In this document: positions 34,476-42,445 of the stretch, piece by piece
Layout of the letters: each line of letters begins with the position of its first letter
Position numbering within the stretch: position 1 is the stretch's first letter
From: an uncultured Eubacteriales bacterium
GTDB taxonomy: Bacteria > Bacillota > Clostridia > Oscillospirales > Oscillospiraceae
Direction of reading: 5' to 3'
Assembly (NCBI GenBank): GCA_900547405.1
Contig: URGL01000003.1
Location: 23,965 to 87,964, forward strand
Length of the DNA: 64,000 nucleotides
The notes under the pieces: generated by a model
What the model was told of the DNA's origin: nothing
Database searches by the model: none
The model's input: only the letters and a program-made list of their open reading frames with translations
Translations under genes and position numbers: made by a program

Positions 34476-34513
34476 AAAACCGTCGTATCGCATTAAAGTG
34501 CTGCGACGGTTTT
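34476..34513 (+). terminator. Terminator of the small-protein cassette
   Basis: AAAACCGTCG pairs with CGACGGTTTT, ending in T5. Confidence 0.75.
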
Positions 34514-34561
34514 TGCACTGTTTGAGCCAGAAATCACTATTCATTGGGGCCTGGGTCATTA

Positions 34562-34690
34562 GTGGGTCCCCTCCACACCCGCCGCCTGCGGGCGGCACCC
34601 TCTCCCAGGAGAGGGTTTTTCCCCTCATCCGTCCCGGGCTGCGCCCGGTCCACCTTCCCCGGAGGGGAAGGCGACCTCCCGGCGAGGGCT
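34562..34690. repeat. Dispersed two-hairpin repeats, inverted B then inverted A
   Basis: GTCCCCTCCACACCCG with GCCTGCGGGC and CCCTCTCC/GGAGAGGG hairpins, then CCCCTCATCCGT with CCGGGC/GCCCGG and CCTTCCCC/GGGGAAGG hairpins. Confidence 0.8.
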
Positions 34691-34731
34691 GCTCGACTTT
34701 GGCTCTGCCAAATTCTTATTTGCCTTTTTAT

Positions 34732-34760
34732 TTGACTTTTCCTTAAAAAAAGAGTATACT
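34732..34760 (+). promoter_or_regulatory. Promoter of the RNase P RNA gene
   Basis: TTGACT (34732-34737), 17 bp, TATACT (34755-34760); the mature RNA would begin about 6 nt later. Confidence 0.75.
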
Positions 34761-34764
34761 ATCC

Positions 34765-35126
34765 AGGCGACTGGGCCGGACAGCCGCGGATGGGAACCGA
34801 AAGGACCCAGATGAGGAAAGTCCGGGCTCCACAGGGCAAGGATAACGGGTAACGCCCGCCGGGGGTAACCCTAGGACAAGTGCAACAGAGAGATACCGCC
34901 TATGGGCTTCTCCGGAAGCCCATAGGTAAGGCTGAAAAGGTGCGGTAAGAGCGCACCCAGCCCATGGTAACATGGGTTTTATGATGTAAACTCTATCCGG
35001 AGCAACACCGTGTGTGGGACAATAGGCTTGCCCGGCCGTCCCCAAGAGGTGGCTTGATCCCGTGAGCAATTGCGGGGCTAGATAGATGGCTGTCAAGACA
35101 GAACCCGGCTTATAGGCCCAGTCGCA
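34765..35126 (+). ncRNA. rnpB: RNase P RNA, bacterial
   Basis: The 5' end GCGACTGGGCC pairs with GGCCCAGTCGC at the 3' end to make P1. The conserved core GAGGAAAGTCCGGGCT, the following CACAGGGCAAGG, and the 3' core segment ACAGAACCCGGCTTATAGG are the universal marks of RnpB, the catalytic RNA that matures tRNA 5' ends. Length is about 360 nt. It has its own promoter and terminator. Confidence 0.96.
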
Positions 35127-35133
35127 GAAAAAA

Positions 35134-35165
35134 GCACCGAAGGTTTTTCGCCTCGGTGCTTTTTT
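35134..35165 (+). terminator. rnpB terminator
   Basis: GCACCGA pairs with TCGGTGC around a small inner stem, followed by T6. Confidence 0.85.
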
Positions 35166-35230
35166 GCCCTCTCCCGGGAGAGGGTGGCAGGGCAAAGCCC
35201 TGACGGGTGTGGGGCGGTACAGAGTCGGAC
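35166..35230. repeat. Dispersed two-hairpin repeat, type B
   Basis: CCCTCTCCC/GGGAGAGGG hairpin, CAGGGC-AAA-GCCCTG hairpin, and GGGTGTGGGGCGGTAC tail, directly after the rnpB terminator. Confidence 0.8.
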
Positions 35231-35252
35231 TCGGTACCGCCTCTCTTCTGCC

Positions 35253-36005
35253 CTAGAGTTCTATTTCCAGCACCACCGGGCAGTGGTCGGAACCCAGAAT
35301 GCCGGTTTCGATGGAGGCCTCCCGGATCCGGTCCTTCACTCGATCGGACACCAGGAAATAGTCGATCCGCCACCCCGCGTTTTTGGCCCTTGCCTGGAAA
35401 CGGTAGGACCACCAGGAGTATTCGATCTTGTCCGGGTACAGGTAGCGGTAGCTGTCCGTGAAGCCGCAGCCCAGCAGCGCCTGGAAGGCGGTGCGCTCCT
35501 GAATGGAGTAGCCGGCATTGCCTTCGTTGGACTTGGGATTTTTCAGGTCAATGGCTGTGGCGGCCACGTTCAGGTCTCCGCAGAGGATAACGGGCTTCTT
35601 TTCATCCAGGCCCTTCAGGTATTCCCGGAAGGCTGCCTCCCAAGCCAGGCGGTGGTCAATCCGGGCCAGCTCCTGCTGGGCGTTGGGGGTGTAGCAGGTG
35701 ACGAGGAAGAAGCCGGGGTACTCCAGGGTGATGAGCCGCCCTTCGGTGTCCAATTCCGCCACGCCCAGGCCGTAGGTCACGTTCATCGGCGGCTCCTTGG
35801 CGAAGATGGCGGTGCCGGAATAGCCCTTTTTCTCGGCGGAGTTCCAGAACTGGGTGTAGCCCGGAGTGTCCAGCTGGATCTGGTGGGGCTGGAGTTTGGT
35901 TTCCTGCAGGCAGAAAAAGTCGGCGTCGGCCTGCCGGAAGTAGTCGGCAAAGCCCTTGGTCACACAGGCCCGGAGGCCGTTGACGTTCCAGGAGATGAAT
36001 TTCAT
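35253..36005 (-). CDS. xth: Exodeoxyribonuclease III (AP endonuclease)
   Basis: 250 residues. MKFISWNVNGLRA, LQETKL (catalytic Glu), GDLNVA and the C-terminal LGSDHCPV (Asp-His) are the motifs of the ExoIII/APE1 family, which cut DNA at abasic sites and trim 3' ends. The enzyme is monocistronic, lying between repeats. It acts in base-excision repair with glycosylases such as the one at 40399. Confidence 0.93.
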   Translation of the reverse strand: MKFISWNVNGLRACVTKGFADYFRQADADFFCLQETKLQPHQIQLDTPGYTQFWNSAEKKGYSGTAIFAKEPPMNVTYGLGVAELDTEGRLITLEYPGFFLVTCYTPNAQQELARIDHRLAWEAAFREYLKGLDEKKPVILCGDLNVAATAIDLKNPKSNEGNAGYSIQERTAFQALLGCGFTDSYRYLYPDKIEYSWWSYRFQARAKNAGWRIDYFLVSDRVKDRIREASIETGILGSDHCPVVLEIEL

Positions 36006-36030
36006 GGGGTGATATCCTTTCTGTTCGTAA

Positions 36031-36095
36031 AGACCCTCTCCTTACGAGAGGGGGGCAGGGCGAAGCCCTGACGGGTGTGGGGCGGTGCGTGGTCC
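36031..36095. repeat. Dispersed two-hairpin repeat, type B
   Basis: CCCTCTCCTTACGAGAGGGG hairpin, CAGGGC-GAA-GCCCTG hairpin and GGGTGTGGGGCGG tail; decayed type-A bases follow to about 36150. Confidence 0.75.
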
Positions 36096-36149
36096 CAAAT
36101 GGTATCGGCCTTCATCCACCGCCGCGGCGGCACCTTCCTCAGGGCAAGA

Positions 36150-36626
36150 TTAAGGAGCGGTTGTTTCCAGACTGGCCGCTGTGTCCTGGAAAATCAGGCT
36201 GTCCCGGTCCAGGGCCAGGCGGCGGTCTCCGCTTTGGATGATGACGGTGGAGGCGCTGGAGAGCTCAAAGCAGGTTCTGGCCAGACAGGCACCCGCTAGG
36301 GTAAAGCTGATATCCGTCAGCCGGTTGCCAACAGGGGAGAGGGTAACGGTGACGGTGCCGCCGGCGACGCTGGCGCTCTCTAGGCGGATGTCCGCCGGGT
36401 ACAGGGCCTCCAGGTCCTCGTCCTGGGGACCCAGCAGGTAGAGCCGGAGCAGATAGCTCAGGTCCTCCTGGGTCACATCTCTGGTTTCCCAGGCCACGGA
36501 GCCGCCGGTGACGCTGTAGATATAGCCTTTCCGTGGGTAACAGAATCGGATGCCTGTGTCCTGCTGCCTGGGGGTGCAGCCAAAGAGCAGCAGGCAGATC
36601 AGAACCAAGGAAATCAGACGCTTCAT
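36150..36626 (-). CDS. GerMN-domain lipoprotein
   Basis: 158 residues. A lipoprotein signal ends LLLFGC (Cys17). The rest has the strand pattern of a GerMN (sporulation/germination) domain, with LLRLYLLGPQ and a long VTVTLSP segment. It overlaps the histidine kinase gene by 4 nt, so the three-gene order is response regulator, kinase, lipoprotein. It probably sits on the outer face of the membrane and may modulate the kinase (inference). Confidence 0.78.
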   Translation of the reverse strand: MKRLISLVLICLLLFGCTPRQQDTGIRFCYPRKGYIYSVTGGSVAWETRDVTQEDLSYLLRLYLLGPQDEDLEALYPADIRLESASVAGGTVTVTLSPVGNRLTDISFTLAGACLARTCFELSSASTVIIQSGDRRLALDRDSLIFQDTAASLETTAP

Positions 36627-37981
36627 GTATCCACCTCCGTATCAAACATGGGGAAGGTGACAGTGAAGGCGGTGCCCTTGCCGGGGCAGCTGTCTACCTG
36701 AATTTCGCCCCGGTTCCGGTTGATGATGGCCCGGACGATGGCAAGGCCCAGGCCGCTGCCGCCGGTCTGCCGGGAGCGGGCTTTGTCCACCCGGTAGAAC
36801 CGCTCGAAAATGTGGCTCAGGGCCTCCGGGGGAATGCCCATGCCGGTGTCGGATATCCGCAGAAAGGCGGAATCCTCCTGGATCCCCAGGCTTACGGTGA
36901 CGGAGCCGCCGGATTGGTTGTATTTGATGCCGTTTTCAATCAGGTTGAAGACGATCTGGTACAGGTCATCCTCTGTAATGAGGACGGTGCTGTCGTCGTC
37001 CAGCTGTGTGATCAGGGTGATGCCGGACCGCTCGGCCACGGGTCCCAGCATCCGCACCACCCGCCGGACGGTGGGAGCCATGCGGATGAGCTCGCTTTCC
37101 GGAGCCTCCGCCCCGTCTACCTTGGTCAGGGACAGGAGCTTGGCGGTCATGCGGTTCAGCCGCTCCGCCTCATTGCCGATGTCCTCTACAAACTCCCGCA
37201 TGGTTTCCGCGTCCATATCGTTTTGCAGGATGGAGTCCGTCAGCAGCTTGATGGAGGACAGGGGAGTCTTCAGCTCGTGGGAAGCGTCGGAGACGAACCG
37301 GCGGCGCTTTTCCTCGGAGGTTTGCAGCCGGTCCGTCAGGTCGTTGAATTCCGCGGCCAGCATGGTCAGCTCGTCATTGCCGCCAACGCTGACCTTTTCT
37401 GTATAGTTGCCCTGCTGAATGATGTGCATGGAGTGCATGATGGCGCTCATCCGCCGGGAAAAATGCTGGGAATAGGCCAGGGAAAAGGCCACCACCGCCA
37501 GCTCCAGCACCACGGTGATCTGGGCAATGGTTTTCAGCAGCAGGTCGATGACCTGGCCCTGGGAGCTGTCGTATTCCGCCACATACACGCAGCCGGCGAT
37601 GGCGCTGCCGCTGACAATGGGGGTGGCAGCCCGGGAGACCATGGCGGAGTCGTGATAGCGCCAGGAGAACACATCGTTGCCTTGGCAGGCTCCCAGGATC
37701 TCAGGCAGCAGGGTGTAGCTTCCCAGCTCCGCCCCTGTGGAGTCGTAGATGCACAGCCCTGCCTGGTCCGTGACGATGAGCCGGGAGGCCCGGAGACTCT
37801 CCAGCTGGCTCAGGACCCCGGAGACGGTGGCATTGTTCCACACCTCCAGGGTGGAAAGCTCGTCGGAGGCCAGCTGGCACTTCTCAATCATGGCGCTTTC
37901 CTTGTTTTCGTAAAAGAGCCGCTGGCTTAAGCGGGTGCACACCAGGTTCAGGGCCGCCAATACCACGGCGGTGATGACCAC
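36623..37981 (-). CDS. Sensor histidine kinase (second system)
   Basis: 452 residues from GTG 37981: TM1 at the N-terminus, an extracytoplasmic sensor of roughly 130 residues, TM2 near residue 160, a HAMP segment, the H-box DASHELKTPLSSIKL, the N-box NLIENGIKYN and G-boxes DTGMGIP and GGSGLGLAI. The true start may be further upstream: the frame stays open to 38054 with no ATG, GTG or TTG, and an ATT at 38047 lies 8 nt after a G-rich SD-like run inside the regulator gene. That start would complete TM1 with RSYRTAQFHYALTY. Confidence 0.88.
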   Translation of the reverse strand: MVITAVVLAALNLVCTRLSQRLFYENKESAMIEKCQLASDELSTLEVWNNATVSGVLSQLESLRASRLIVTDQAGLCIYDSTGAELGSYTLLPEILGACQGNDVFSWRYHDSAMVSRAATPIVSGSAIAGCVYVAEYDSSQGQVIDLLLKTIAQITVVLELAVVAFSLAYSQHFSRRMSAIMHSMHIIQQGNYTEKVSVGGNDELTMLAAEFNDLTDRLQTSEEKRRRFVSDASHELKTPLSSIKLLTDSILQNDMDAETMREFVEDIGNEAERLNRMTAKLLSLTKVDGAEAPESELIRMAPTVRRVVRMLGPVAERSGITLITQLDDDSTVLITEDDLYQIVFNLIENGIKYNQSGGSVTVSLGIQEDSAFLRISDTGMGIPPEALSHIFERFYRVDKARSRQTGGSGLGLAIVRAIINRNRGEIQVDSCPGKGTAFTVTFPMFDTEVDT

Positions 37982-38033
37982 ATAGGTCAGGGCATAGTGA
38001 AACTGAGCCGTGCGGTAGCTGCGGATGGAACGG

Positions 38034-38714
38034 TTATCTGCTGAAATAGTACCCCACCCCCCACTTGGTCAGAATATGCTGGGGCTGGGCCGGATTCTCT
38101 TCCAGCTTCTCCCGCAGGCGGCGGATATGGACGTCCACCGTCCGGATGTCGCTGCGGTACTCGTAGGCCCAGATGGTGTCCAGCAGCGCCTCCCGGGAGT
38201 AGACCCGGCCGGCGTTGCGCATCAGGAATTCCACCACATCAAACTCCTTGGCGGTGAGCATGACCAGCTCCTCTCCCTTGTAGGCGTTCCGGGCATCCAG
38301 GTCCAGGGTGATGTTGCCTGCCGTCAGACGGTTGCCGGTCTGCTTTTTCTCCGCGGAGCCTGCCCGGCGCAGGAGCGCCCGGATCCGGGCCTTCAGCTCC
38401 AGGATGTTGAAGGGCTTGGTCAGGTAGTCATCGGCGCCGTGGTCGAAGCCGATGAGCTTGTCCATGTCCTCCACCTTGGCGGTGAGGAGGATGATGGGCA
38501 CATCGGAAAACTCCCGGATCTTGCTGCAGGCGGTGAGCCCGTCCATAACGGGCATCATCACGTCCAGAACGATCAGGTCCGGCTGCTCCTTTTGGGCCAT
38601 TTCCACAGCCTCCTGGCCGTTGGAGCCGGTGATCACATCGTAGCCTTCGCTTTTTAAATTGAATCGAATGCCCTTTACCAGCAGGGCTTCGTCGTCCACC
38701 ACAAGGATCTTCAT
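38034..38714 (-). CDS. OmpR/PhoB-family response regulator (second system)
   Basis: 226 residues. A receiver domain has VVDDE, LIVLDVMMP with the phosphorylated Asp, LLTAK and LTKPF; the winged helix ends RTVDVHIRRLREKL and WGVGYYF. The ATG at 38714 has GGAGG 6 nt upstream. The gene order regulator, kinase, GerMN lipoprotein recalls envelope-stress systems. Confidence 0.93.
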   Translation of the reverse strand: MKILVVDDEALLVKGIRFNLKSEGYDVITGSNGQEAVEMAQKEQPDLIVLDVMMPVMDGLTACSKIREFSDVPIILLTAKVEDMDKLIGFDHGADDYLTKPFNILELKARIRALLRRAGSAEKKQTGNRLTAGNITLDLDARNAYKGEELVMLTAKEFDVVEFLMRNAGRVYSREALLDTIWAYEYRSDIRTVDVHIRRLREKLEENPAQPQHILTKWGVGYYFSR

Positions 38715-38776
38715 GGTGAGCCTCCTTTCAAATGTGAGGATACTATGACAATTTTGGAAACTACGCCGCACAAAGA

Positions 38777-38805
38777 TTGACGGCGTTTTGAAATAATGGT
38801 ATAAT
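38777..38805 (+). promoter_or_regulatory. Promoter of the carboxypeptidase-like gene
   Basis: TTGACG (38777-38782), 17 bp, TATAAT (38800-38805), about 65 bp before the ATG. Confidence 0.7.
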
Positions 38806-38870
38806 CACGAGGACATTATACACGACTTTTTCCGGCCGGACAACCCCGGCGGCGAAATTTAGGGGGAAAT

Positions 38871-40397
38871 ATGAAAAAATCCTTTTGCTTACTGCTGGTT
38901 TTGGCGCTGCTGGCGGGTTGCCTGCCGCTTTCGGCCCTGGCCGACGAGACGACGGTGCCCATTACGGAGGACCCGGCCCTGACGGAGCCGGAGCCGGATC
39001 TGGCTCAGGACGCCCAGGCACCCCAGACGGACTATGCCTTCGGCAGCGTGTCCATCTTCAACGGCTGCCGGACCCTGGACGGCCAGGTGCCCCTGGCAGG
39101 CTCCGACCGGAAGCTGCCCTCCGCCCAGAGCGCCATCGTCTACGAGCGGGACACCAAGACCCTGGTTTACGCCTATAACCCGGACGCCAAGCTGGCCCCC
39201 GGTGCCCTGTCCAAGATCGTCAACGCCCTGATCGTTCTGGAGCGGGTCCAGGATCTGGACACCGTGGTGACCTGCGGCGCGGGCATTGCCTCCCGGATCC
39301 CCGGCGGCGCTGTGAATGTGAAGCTGAAAAGTGAGGAGCAGCTTACCGTCAACGACCTGCTGCACTGCATGATCCTGCAAAACGCCGCCGATGCCGCCGT
39401 GGCTCTGGCGGAGTATGTGGCGGGCACCCGGAACACCTTTGTGGACATGATGAATGAGCGGGTAAAGCAGATGGGCTGCATCAATACGGTGTTTACCGAT
39501 GTCCACGGCGTTGGCTCCGGCAGCCAGTATACCACTGCCCGGGACATGGTCCGGATCATGATGGAGGCTACGGACAACGAGCGGATGTTTGACCTGCTGT
39601 CTGCCCAGAAGTATGAGGTCCCGGCTACCAATCTGTCCGATGCCCGGAAGTTTGCCTCCCAGAACTACCTGATGGAAACCACCATCGTGCCGAAGTACAA
39701 CTACAAGTATGTCACCAGCGGCTTTGCCAGCTACTCCGAGAACAACGGCGCCAGCATCGTGTGTACCGCCGACAACTCCACCGATAAAAAGAAGGGCCTG
39801 AATTTGGTATGCGTGGTCATGGGTGCCACCCGTCAGTTCGCGGAAAACGGCTGGACGGTTCTGAACTACGGCAACTTCGACGAAATGGTTACCCTATTGC
39901 AGTACGCGTTTAACAACTTCAAGGTCAATCGGGTGATTTACGACGGTATGACCCTGGAGCAGATCCCGGTGTCAAACGGCAACAACGATGCCGTTGGCAT
40001 TGCTACGGAGAATATCGACTCCGTGCTTCCCAGCAAGGTGCAGATGACCAACCTGATCCGGGATGTGTCGGTGGTCAACGGCGGCCTTACCGCTCCGGTG
40101 CAAAAGGATGATCTCATCGCCACGGTGGAGCTGTGGTATCGCAACTGCTGCGTCCTGGAGACGCGGCTCATGGCCCAGGAGGAGGTCCGCACCGCCACGG
40201 ATTCCGGCCTCACGGTTCACAGCGCCCTGGCCCCCAAGCAGGACGACGGCCGATCCGGCTTCTCCAAGGTGGTCACCATCATCTGCGCCGTATTGCTGGT
40301 GCCGGCAATCAGCTATCTCGCGATCAATTCCTATCTGCGCAGCCGCTACCGGGCCCAGCGCCGCCGCCGCAGACAGAGCAGAAGAAGGAGCCGCTGA
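38871..40397 (+). CDS. D-Ala-D-Ala carboxypeptidase (PBP5-type) homologue with all catalytic motifs lost
   Basis: 508 residues with a signal peptide (1-24) and the S11-peptidase fold, but the catalytic motifs do not fit. The SxxK site aligns as A112-L-S-K115, replacing the nucleophile Ser with Ala. The SxN site is N171-A-A. The KTG site is T282-S-G. A C-terminal transmembrane helix (about 467-488) and an Arg-rich cytoplasmic tail (RRRRRQSRRRSR) anchor it to the membrane. It may bind peptidoglycan or partners without hydrolysing. It overlaps nothing but is followed after one base by the glycosylase gene. Confidence 0.85.
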   Translation: MKKSFCLLLVLALLAGCLPLSALADETTVPITEDPALTEPEPDLAQDAQAPQTDYAFGSVSIFNGCRTLDGQVPLAGSDRKLPSAQSAIVYERDTKTLVYAYNPDAKLAPGALSKIVNALIVLERVQDLDTVVTCGAGIASRIPGGAVNVKLKSEEQLTVNDLLHCMILQNAADAAVALAEYVAGTRNTFVDMMNERVKQMGCINTVFTDVHGVGSGSQYTTARDMVRIMMEATDNERMFDLLSAQKYEVPATNLSDARKFASQNYLMETTIVPKYNYKYVTSGFASYSENNGASIVCTADNSTDKKKGLNLVCVVMGATRQFAENGWTVLNYGNFDEMVTLLQYAFNNFKVNRVIYDGMTLEQIPVSNGNNDAVGIATENIDSVLPSKVQMTNLIRDVSVVNGGLTAPVQKDDLIATVELWYRNCCVLETRLMAQEEVRTATDSGLTVHSALAPKQDDGRSGFSKVVTIICAVLLVPAISYLAINSYLRSRYRAQRRRRRQSRRRSR

Positions 40398-40398
40398 C

Positions 40399-40968
40399 AT
40401 GGAACAACTGGATTGGGCGGCTCTGGAGCAAACCTGCCTGGGCTGCCGGAACTGCGACCTGTGCCAGACCCGTCACAACGTGGTCTTCGGCGTGGGCAAC
40501 CGGAACAGTAAGCTTATGCTCATCGGTGAGGGCCCCGGGGAGCAGGAGGACCTGCAGGGCATCCCCTTCGTGGGCCCGGCAGGGAAGCTGCTGGATGATA
40601 TGCTCTCCATCATCGATGTGACCCGGGAGAACTGCTATATCGCCAATATCGTCAAATGCCGTCCCCCCAGAAACCGGGACCCGCTCCCCCAGGAGCAGCA
40701 GGTGTGCTATCCCTACCTGGAAAACCAAATTGCCCTCATAGATCCCAAGATCATCGTTTGCCTGGGCCGCATCGCCGGACAGAAGATCATGTCCCCGGAG
40801 CTGCGCATTACCGTGGACCACGGCCGCTGGCAGCATAAGGGTGGCCGCTGGTACATGGCCCTCTACCACCCCTCCGCCCTCCTGCGGGATGTCACCAAAC
40901 GCCCCGGCACCTTCGAGGACCTGCTGGCCATCCGGGACAAAATGCGTGAAATCGGCATGATCCCGTGA
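40399..40968 (+). CDS. Family 4 uracil-DNA glycosylase (iron-sulfur type)
   Basis: 189 residues. CLGCRNCDLC near the N-terminus supplies cluster cysteines, GEGPGEQED (about 35-43) is the water-activating motif, and LYHPSALLR near the C-terminus is the HPS motif. Enzymes of this family remove uracil from DNA. The start is placed one base after the previous stop, so translation is probably coupled to the carboxypeptidase-like gene; a functional link is not obvious. Confidence 0.92.
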   Translation: MEQLDWAALEQTCLGCRNCDLCQTRHNVVFGVGNRNSKLMLIGEGPGEQEDLQGIPFVGPAGKLLDDMLSIIDVTRENCYIANIVKCRPPRNRDPLPQEQQVCYPYLENQIALIDPKIIVCLGRIAGQKIMSPELRITVDHGRWQHKGGRWYMALYHPSALLRDVTKRPGTFEDLLAIRDKMREIGMIP

Positions 40969-40983
40969 TTTTTATATTTTCAC

Positions 40984-41012
40984 TTGACTTCTTGCCCTGA
41001 ACCAGGTATAAT
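40984..41012 (+). promoter_or_regulatory. Promoter of the tRNA-Thr gene
   Basis: TTGACT (40984-40989), 17 bp, TATAAT (41007-41012), about 20 bp before the tRNA. Confidence 0.75.
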
Positions 41013-41031
41013 ACTCTGGTCTCAGGACGAT

Positions 41032-41107
41032 GCTAGTGTAGCACAGTCGGTAGTGCATCTCACTCGTAATGAGAAGGTCGCCTGTTCGAGTCAGGTCACT
41101 AGCTCCA
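41032..41107 (+). tRNA. tRNA-Thr (anticodon CGT)
   Basis: Acceptor stem GCTAGTG/CACTAGC, D-arm GCAC/GTGC, anticodon stem TCTCA/TGAGA enclosing CTCGTAA with anticodon CGT, T-arm GCCTG-TTCGAGT-CAGGT, and an encoded TCCA 3' end. It marks the last core gene before the accessory region. Confidence 0.93.
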
Positions 41108-41115
41108 GAATAGAG

Positions 41116-41144
41116 CCCCGAAACCGCTATGGTTTCGGGGTTTT
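41116..41144 (+). terminator. tRNA-Thr terminator
   Basis: CCCCGAAACC pairs with GGTTTCGGGG, then TTTT. Confidence 0.85.
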
Positions 41145-41516
41145 GCTATGTTTTCCGAACTTTTAGAGAAAGCGGTTTTGAACCGTTTCGGCAAATGTCT
41201 ACCGGATGTCTAGCGAATTTAAAATTTTTCCGTTATGCCTGTTTCGCAATCATGCTTTCGATGGTGGCGGTCATGCTTTGGGGAATGGAGACAATTGTCC
41301 GTTCAGTACGTTGAACCTCTTTCCTGCATCCCCTGAGCGCTTGGGCGGCGCTCAGGGGACTTTTTTAGGCTTCAAGAGGCTGCACCTGGGAAGCACCGAA
41401 AAACGAAAGAATCCGCTTGCCGCTCTTAAGTTTTGTTTGCCGTCTCTCCGGCTGCCTCCGCTCTTTTGCGTTTGTCGTGTATGGGTTACAACAGGCGGTG
41501 TTGAACTTGTATATAA
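41145..41516. other. Non-coding gap between the tRNA and the toxin-antitoxin pair
   Basis: I see no supported gene. It holds a strong hairpin (CCCCTGAGCG with CGCTCAGGGG, 41329-41359, T6 after it) that can terminate plus-strand transcription, and a short duplicated phrase ATGTCTACCGG/ATGTCTAGCG near 41195-41215. It may be a scar of element insertion beside the tRNA. Confidence 0.4.
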
Positions 41517-41575
41517 GTACCAATGTATCTTGACAATTTTTTGCGGACATGATAAAGTTACAGGTACCAATATAT
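41517..41575 (+). promoter_or_regulatory. Promoter with flanking direct repeats, toxin-antitoxin operon
   Basis: TTGACA (41530-41535), 17 bp, TAAAGT (41553-41558). GTACCAATGTAT (41517-41528) and GTACCAATATAT (41564-41575) flank it, a likely pair of operators for the ribbon-helix-helix protein. Confidence 0.6.
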
Positions 41576-41588
41576 AGGAGGGGTAGGC

Positions 41589-41798
41589 GTGGCATTAACA
41601 GAGGCCCAGCGAAAAGCAAATGATAAATACATCAAGGAACACTATCGGCAAGTAAAGTTGTCTATGCCAAACGAAGAAGCGGACGAATTGGAAAGGTATT
41701 GTTCCAGCAATGGATACACAAAAGCCGGATTTATCCGGCAAGCAATCCGGGAAAAGATGGAGCGGGATAATACCGCCACAGGGGAGGCTGAAGCATGA
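41589..41798 (+). CDS. Ribbon-helix-helix antitoxin-like protein
   Basis: 69 residues from a GTG start with AGGAGG upstream. QVKLSMPNEEADELERY followed by GYTKAGFIRQAIREKM fits the strand-helix-helix of Arc/CopG-type DNA-binding proteins. It overlaps the next gene by 4 nt. In such pairs the first protein neutralises the toxin and represses the promoter; both are inferred here. Confidence 0.75.
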   Translation: MALTEAQRKANDKYIKEHYRQVKLSMPNEEADELERYCSSNGYTKAGFIRQAIREKMERDNTATGEAEA

Positions 41799-42364
41799 GA
41801 ACCTATACGATCATTGGCGGAGTGAACGGCGTTGGCAAGTCCAGCTTTACCGGCGTTCTGAAAGAGCGCTGCACTGACCTGGGTATTATCATTGACGTGG
41901 ACAAGATTACCGCCGAACTGGGCGGGAATGCCCTTGCAGGGGGCAAGGCGGCCTTGAAGAAAATCAATGAGTGTATCGAGAAGGGCGTTTCTTTCACCCA
42001 AGAAACCACCCTGTCAGGGCGGCGCACAGAGGCCACAGCGCGGACAGTGGTAGAGAAGGGGTATCGGGTTCGGCTGTACTATATCGGGCTGGACAGTGCC
42101 GCTGAGAGCGTCTTACGCATTGCTAACAGGGTTAAACGTGGCGGGCATGATATTCCTACCGCCGATGTAGAACGCCGCTTTGCGGGCCGCTGGGAGGCTG
42201 TGGCGAAGGTGCTGCCCTACTGTGATGAAGCGGAGTTCTACGACAATGACAACGGCTTCCAGCTGGTGGCGGAGTATCGGAACGGAGAGCTGCGAACAGT
42301 GGGTAGCCTTGTCCCCGGATGGCTGAAAGAGCTGCGGGCATATCTGGACAGCAAGGAAGACTAG
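41795..42364 (+). CDS. Zeta-toxin-like P-loop kinase
   Basis: 189 residues. Walker A is GGVNGVGKSS (8-17); IIDVDKI holds an Asp at the end of the next strand; ETTLSGRR resembles the substrate-binding helix of zeta toxins, which phosphorylate UDP-N-acetyl-sugars and block wall synthesis. The gene is coupled (ATGA) to the ribbon-helix-helix gene. Proteins of this size and sequence are common on Firmicutes conjugative elements; toxicity is not certain. Confidence 0.8.
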   Translation: MRTYTIIGGVNGVGKSSFTGVLKERCTDLGIIIDVDKITAELGGNALAGGKAALKKINECIEKGVSFTQETTLSGRRTEATARTVVEKGYRVRLYYIGLDSAAESVLRIANRVKRGGHDIPTADVERRFAGRWEAVAKVLPYCDEAEFYDNDNGFQLVAEYRNGELRTVGSLVPGWLKELRAYLDSKED

Positions 42365-42403
42365 AGGATGAAGCGGACAGGTGTTTCTTCACCTGATTCA
42401 AGA

Positions 42404-42434
42404 AAGCCGGGGACTACGATGCCCCCGGCTTTTT
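42404..42434 (+). terminator. Terminator after the zeta-like gene
   Basis: AAGCCGGGG pairs with CCCCGGCTT (one bulged C), then T5. Confidence 0.75.
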
Positions 42435-42445
42435 GTGATTCATAG

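Noticed and set aside
19690..36095. Repeats considered as a CRISPR array
   Set aside because: Copies are dispersed among genes, palindromic and in both directions, with no regular spacers and no cas genes.
41200..41310. Minus-strand fragment resembling the start of a ribbon-helix-helix protein
   Set aside because: Only about 30 codons before a stop, no start with a ribosome site; kept only as part of the non-coding gap.
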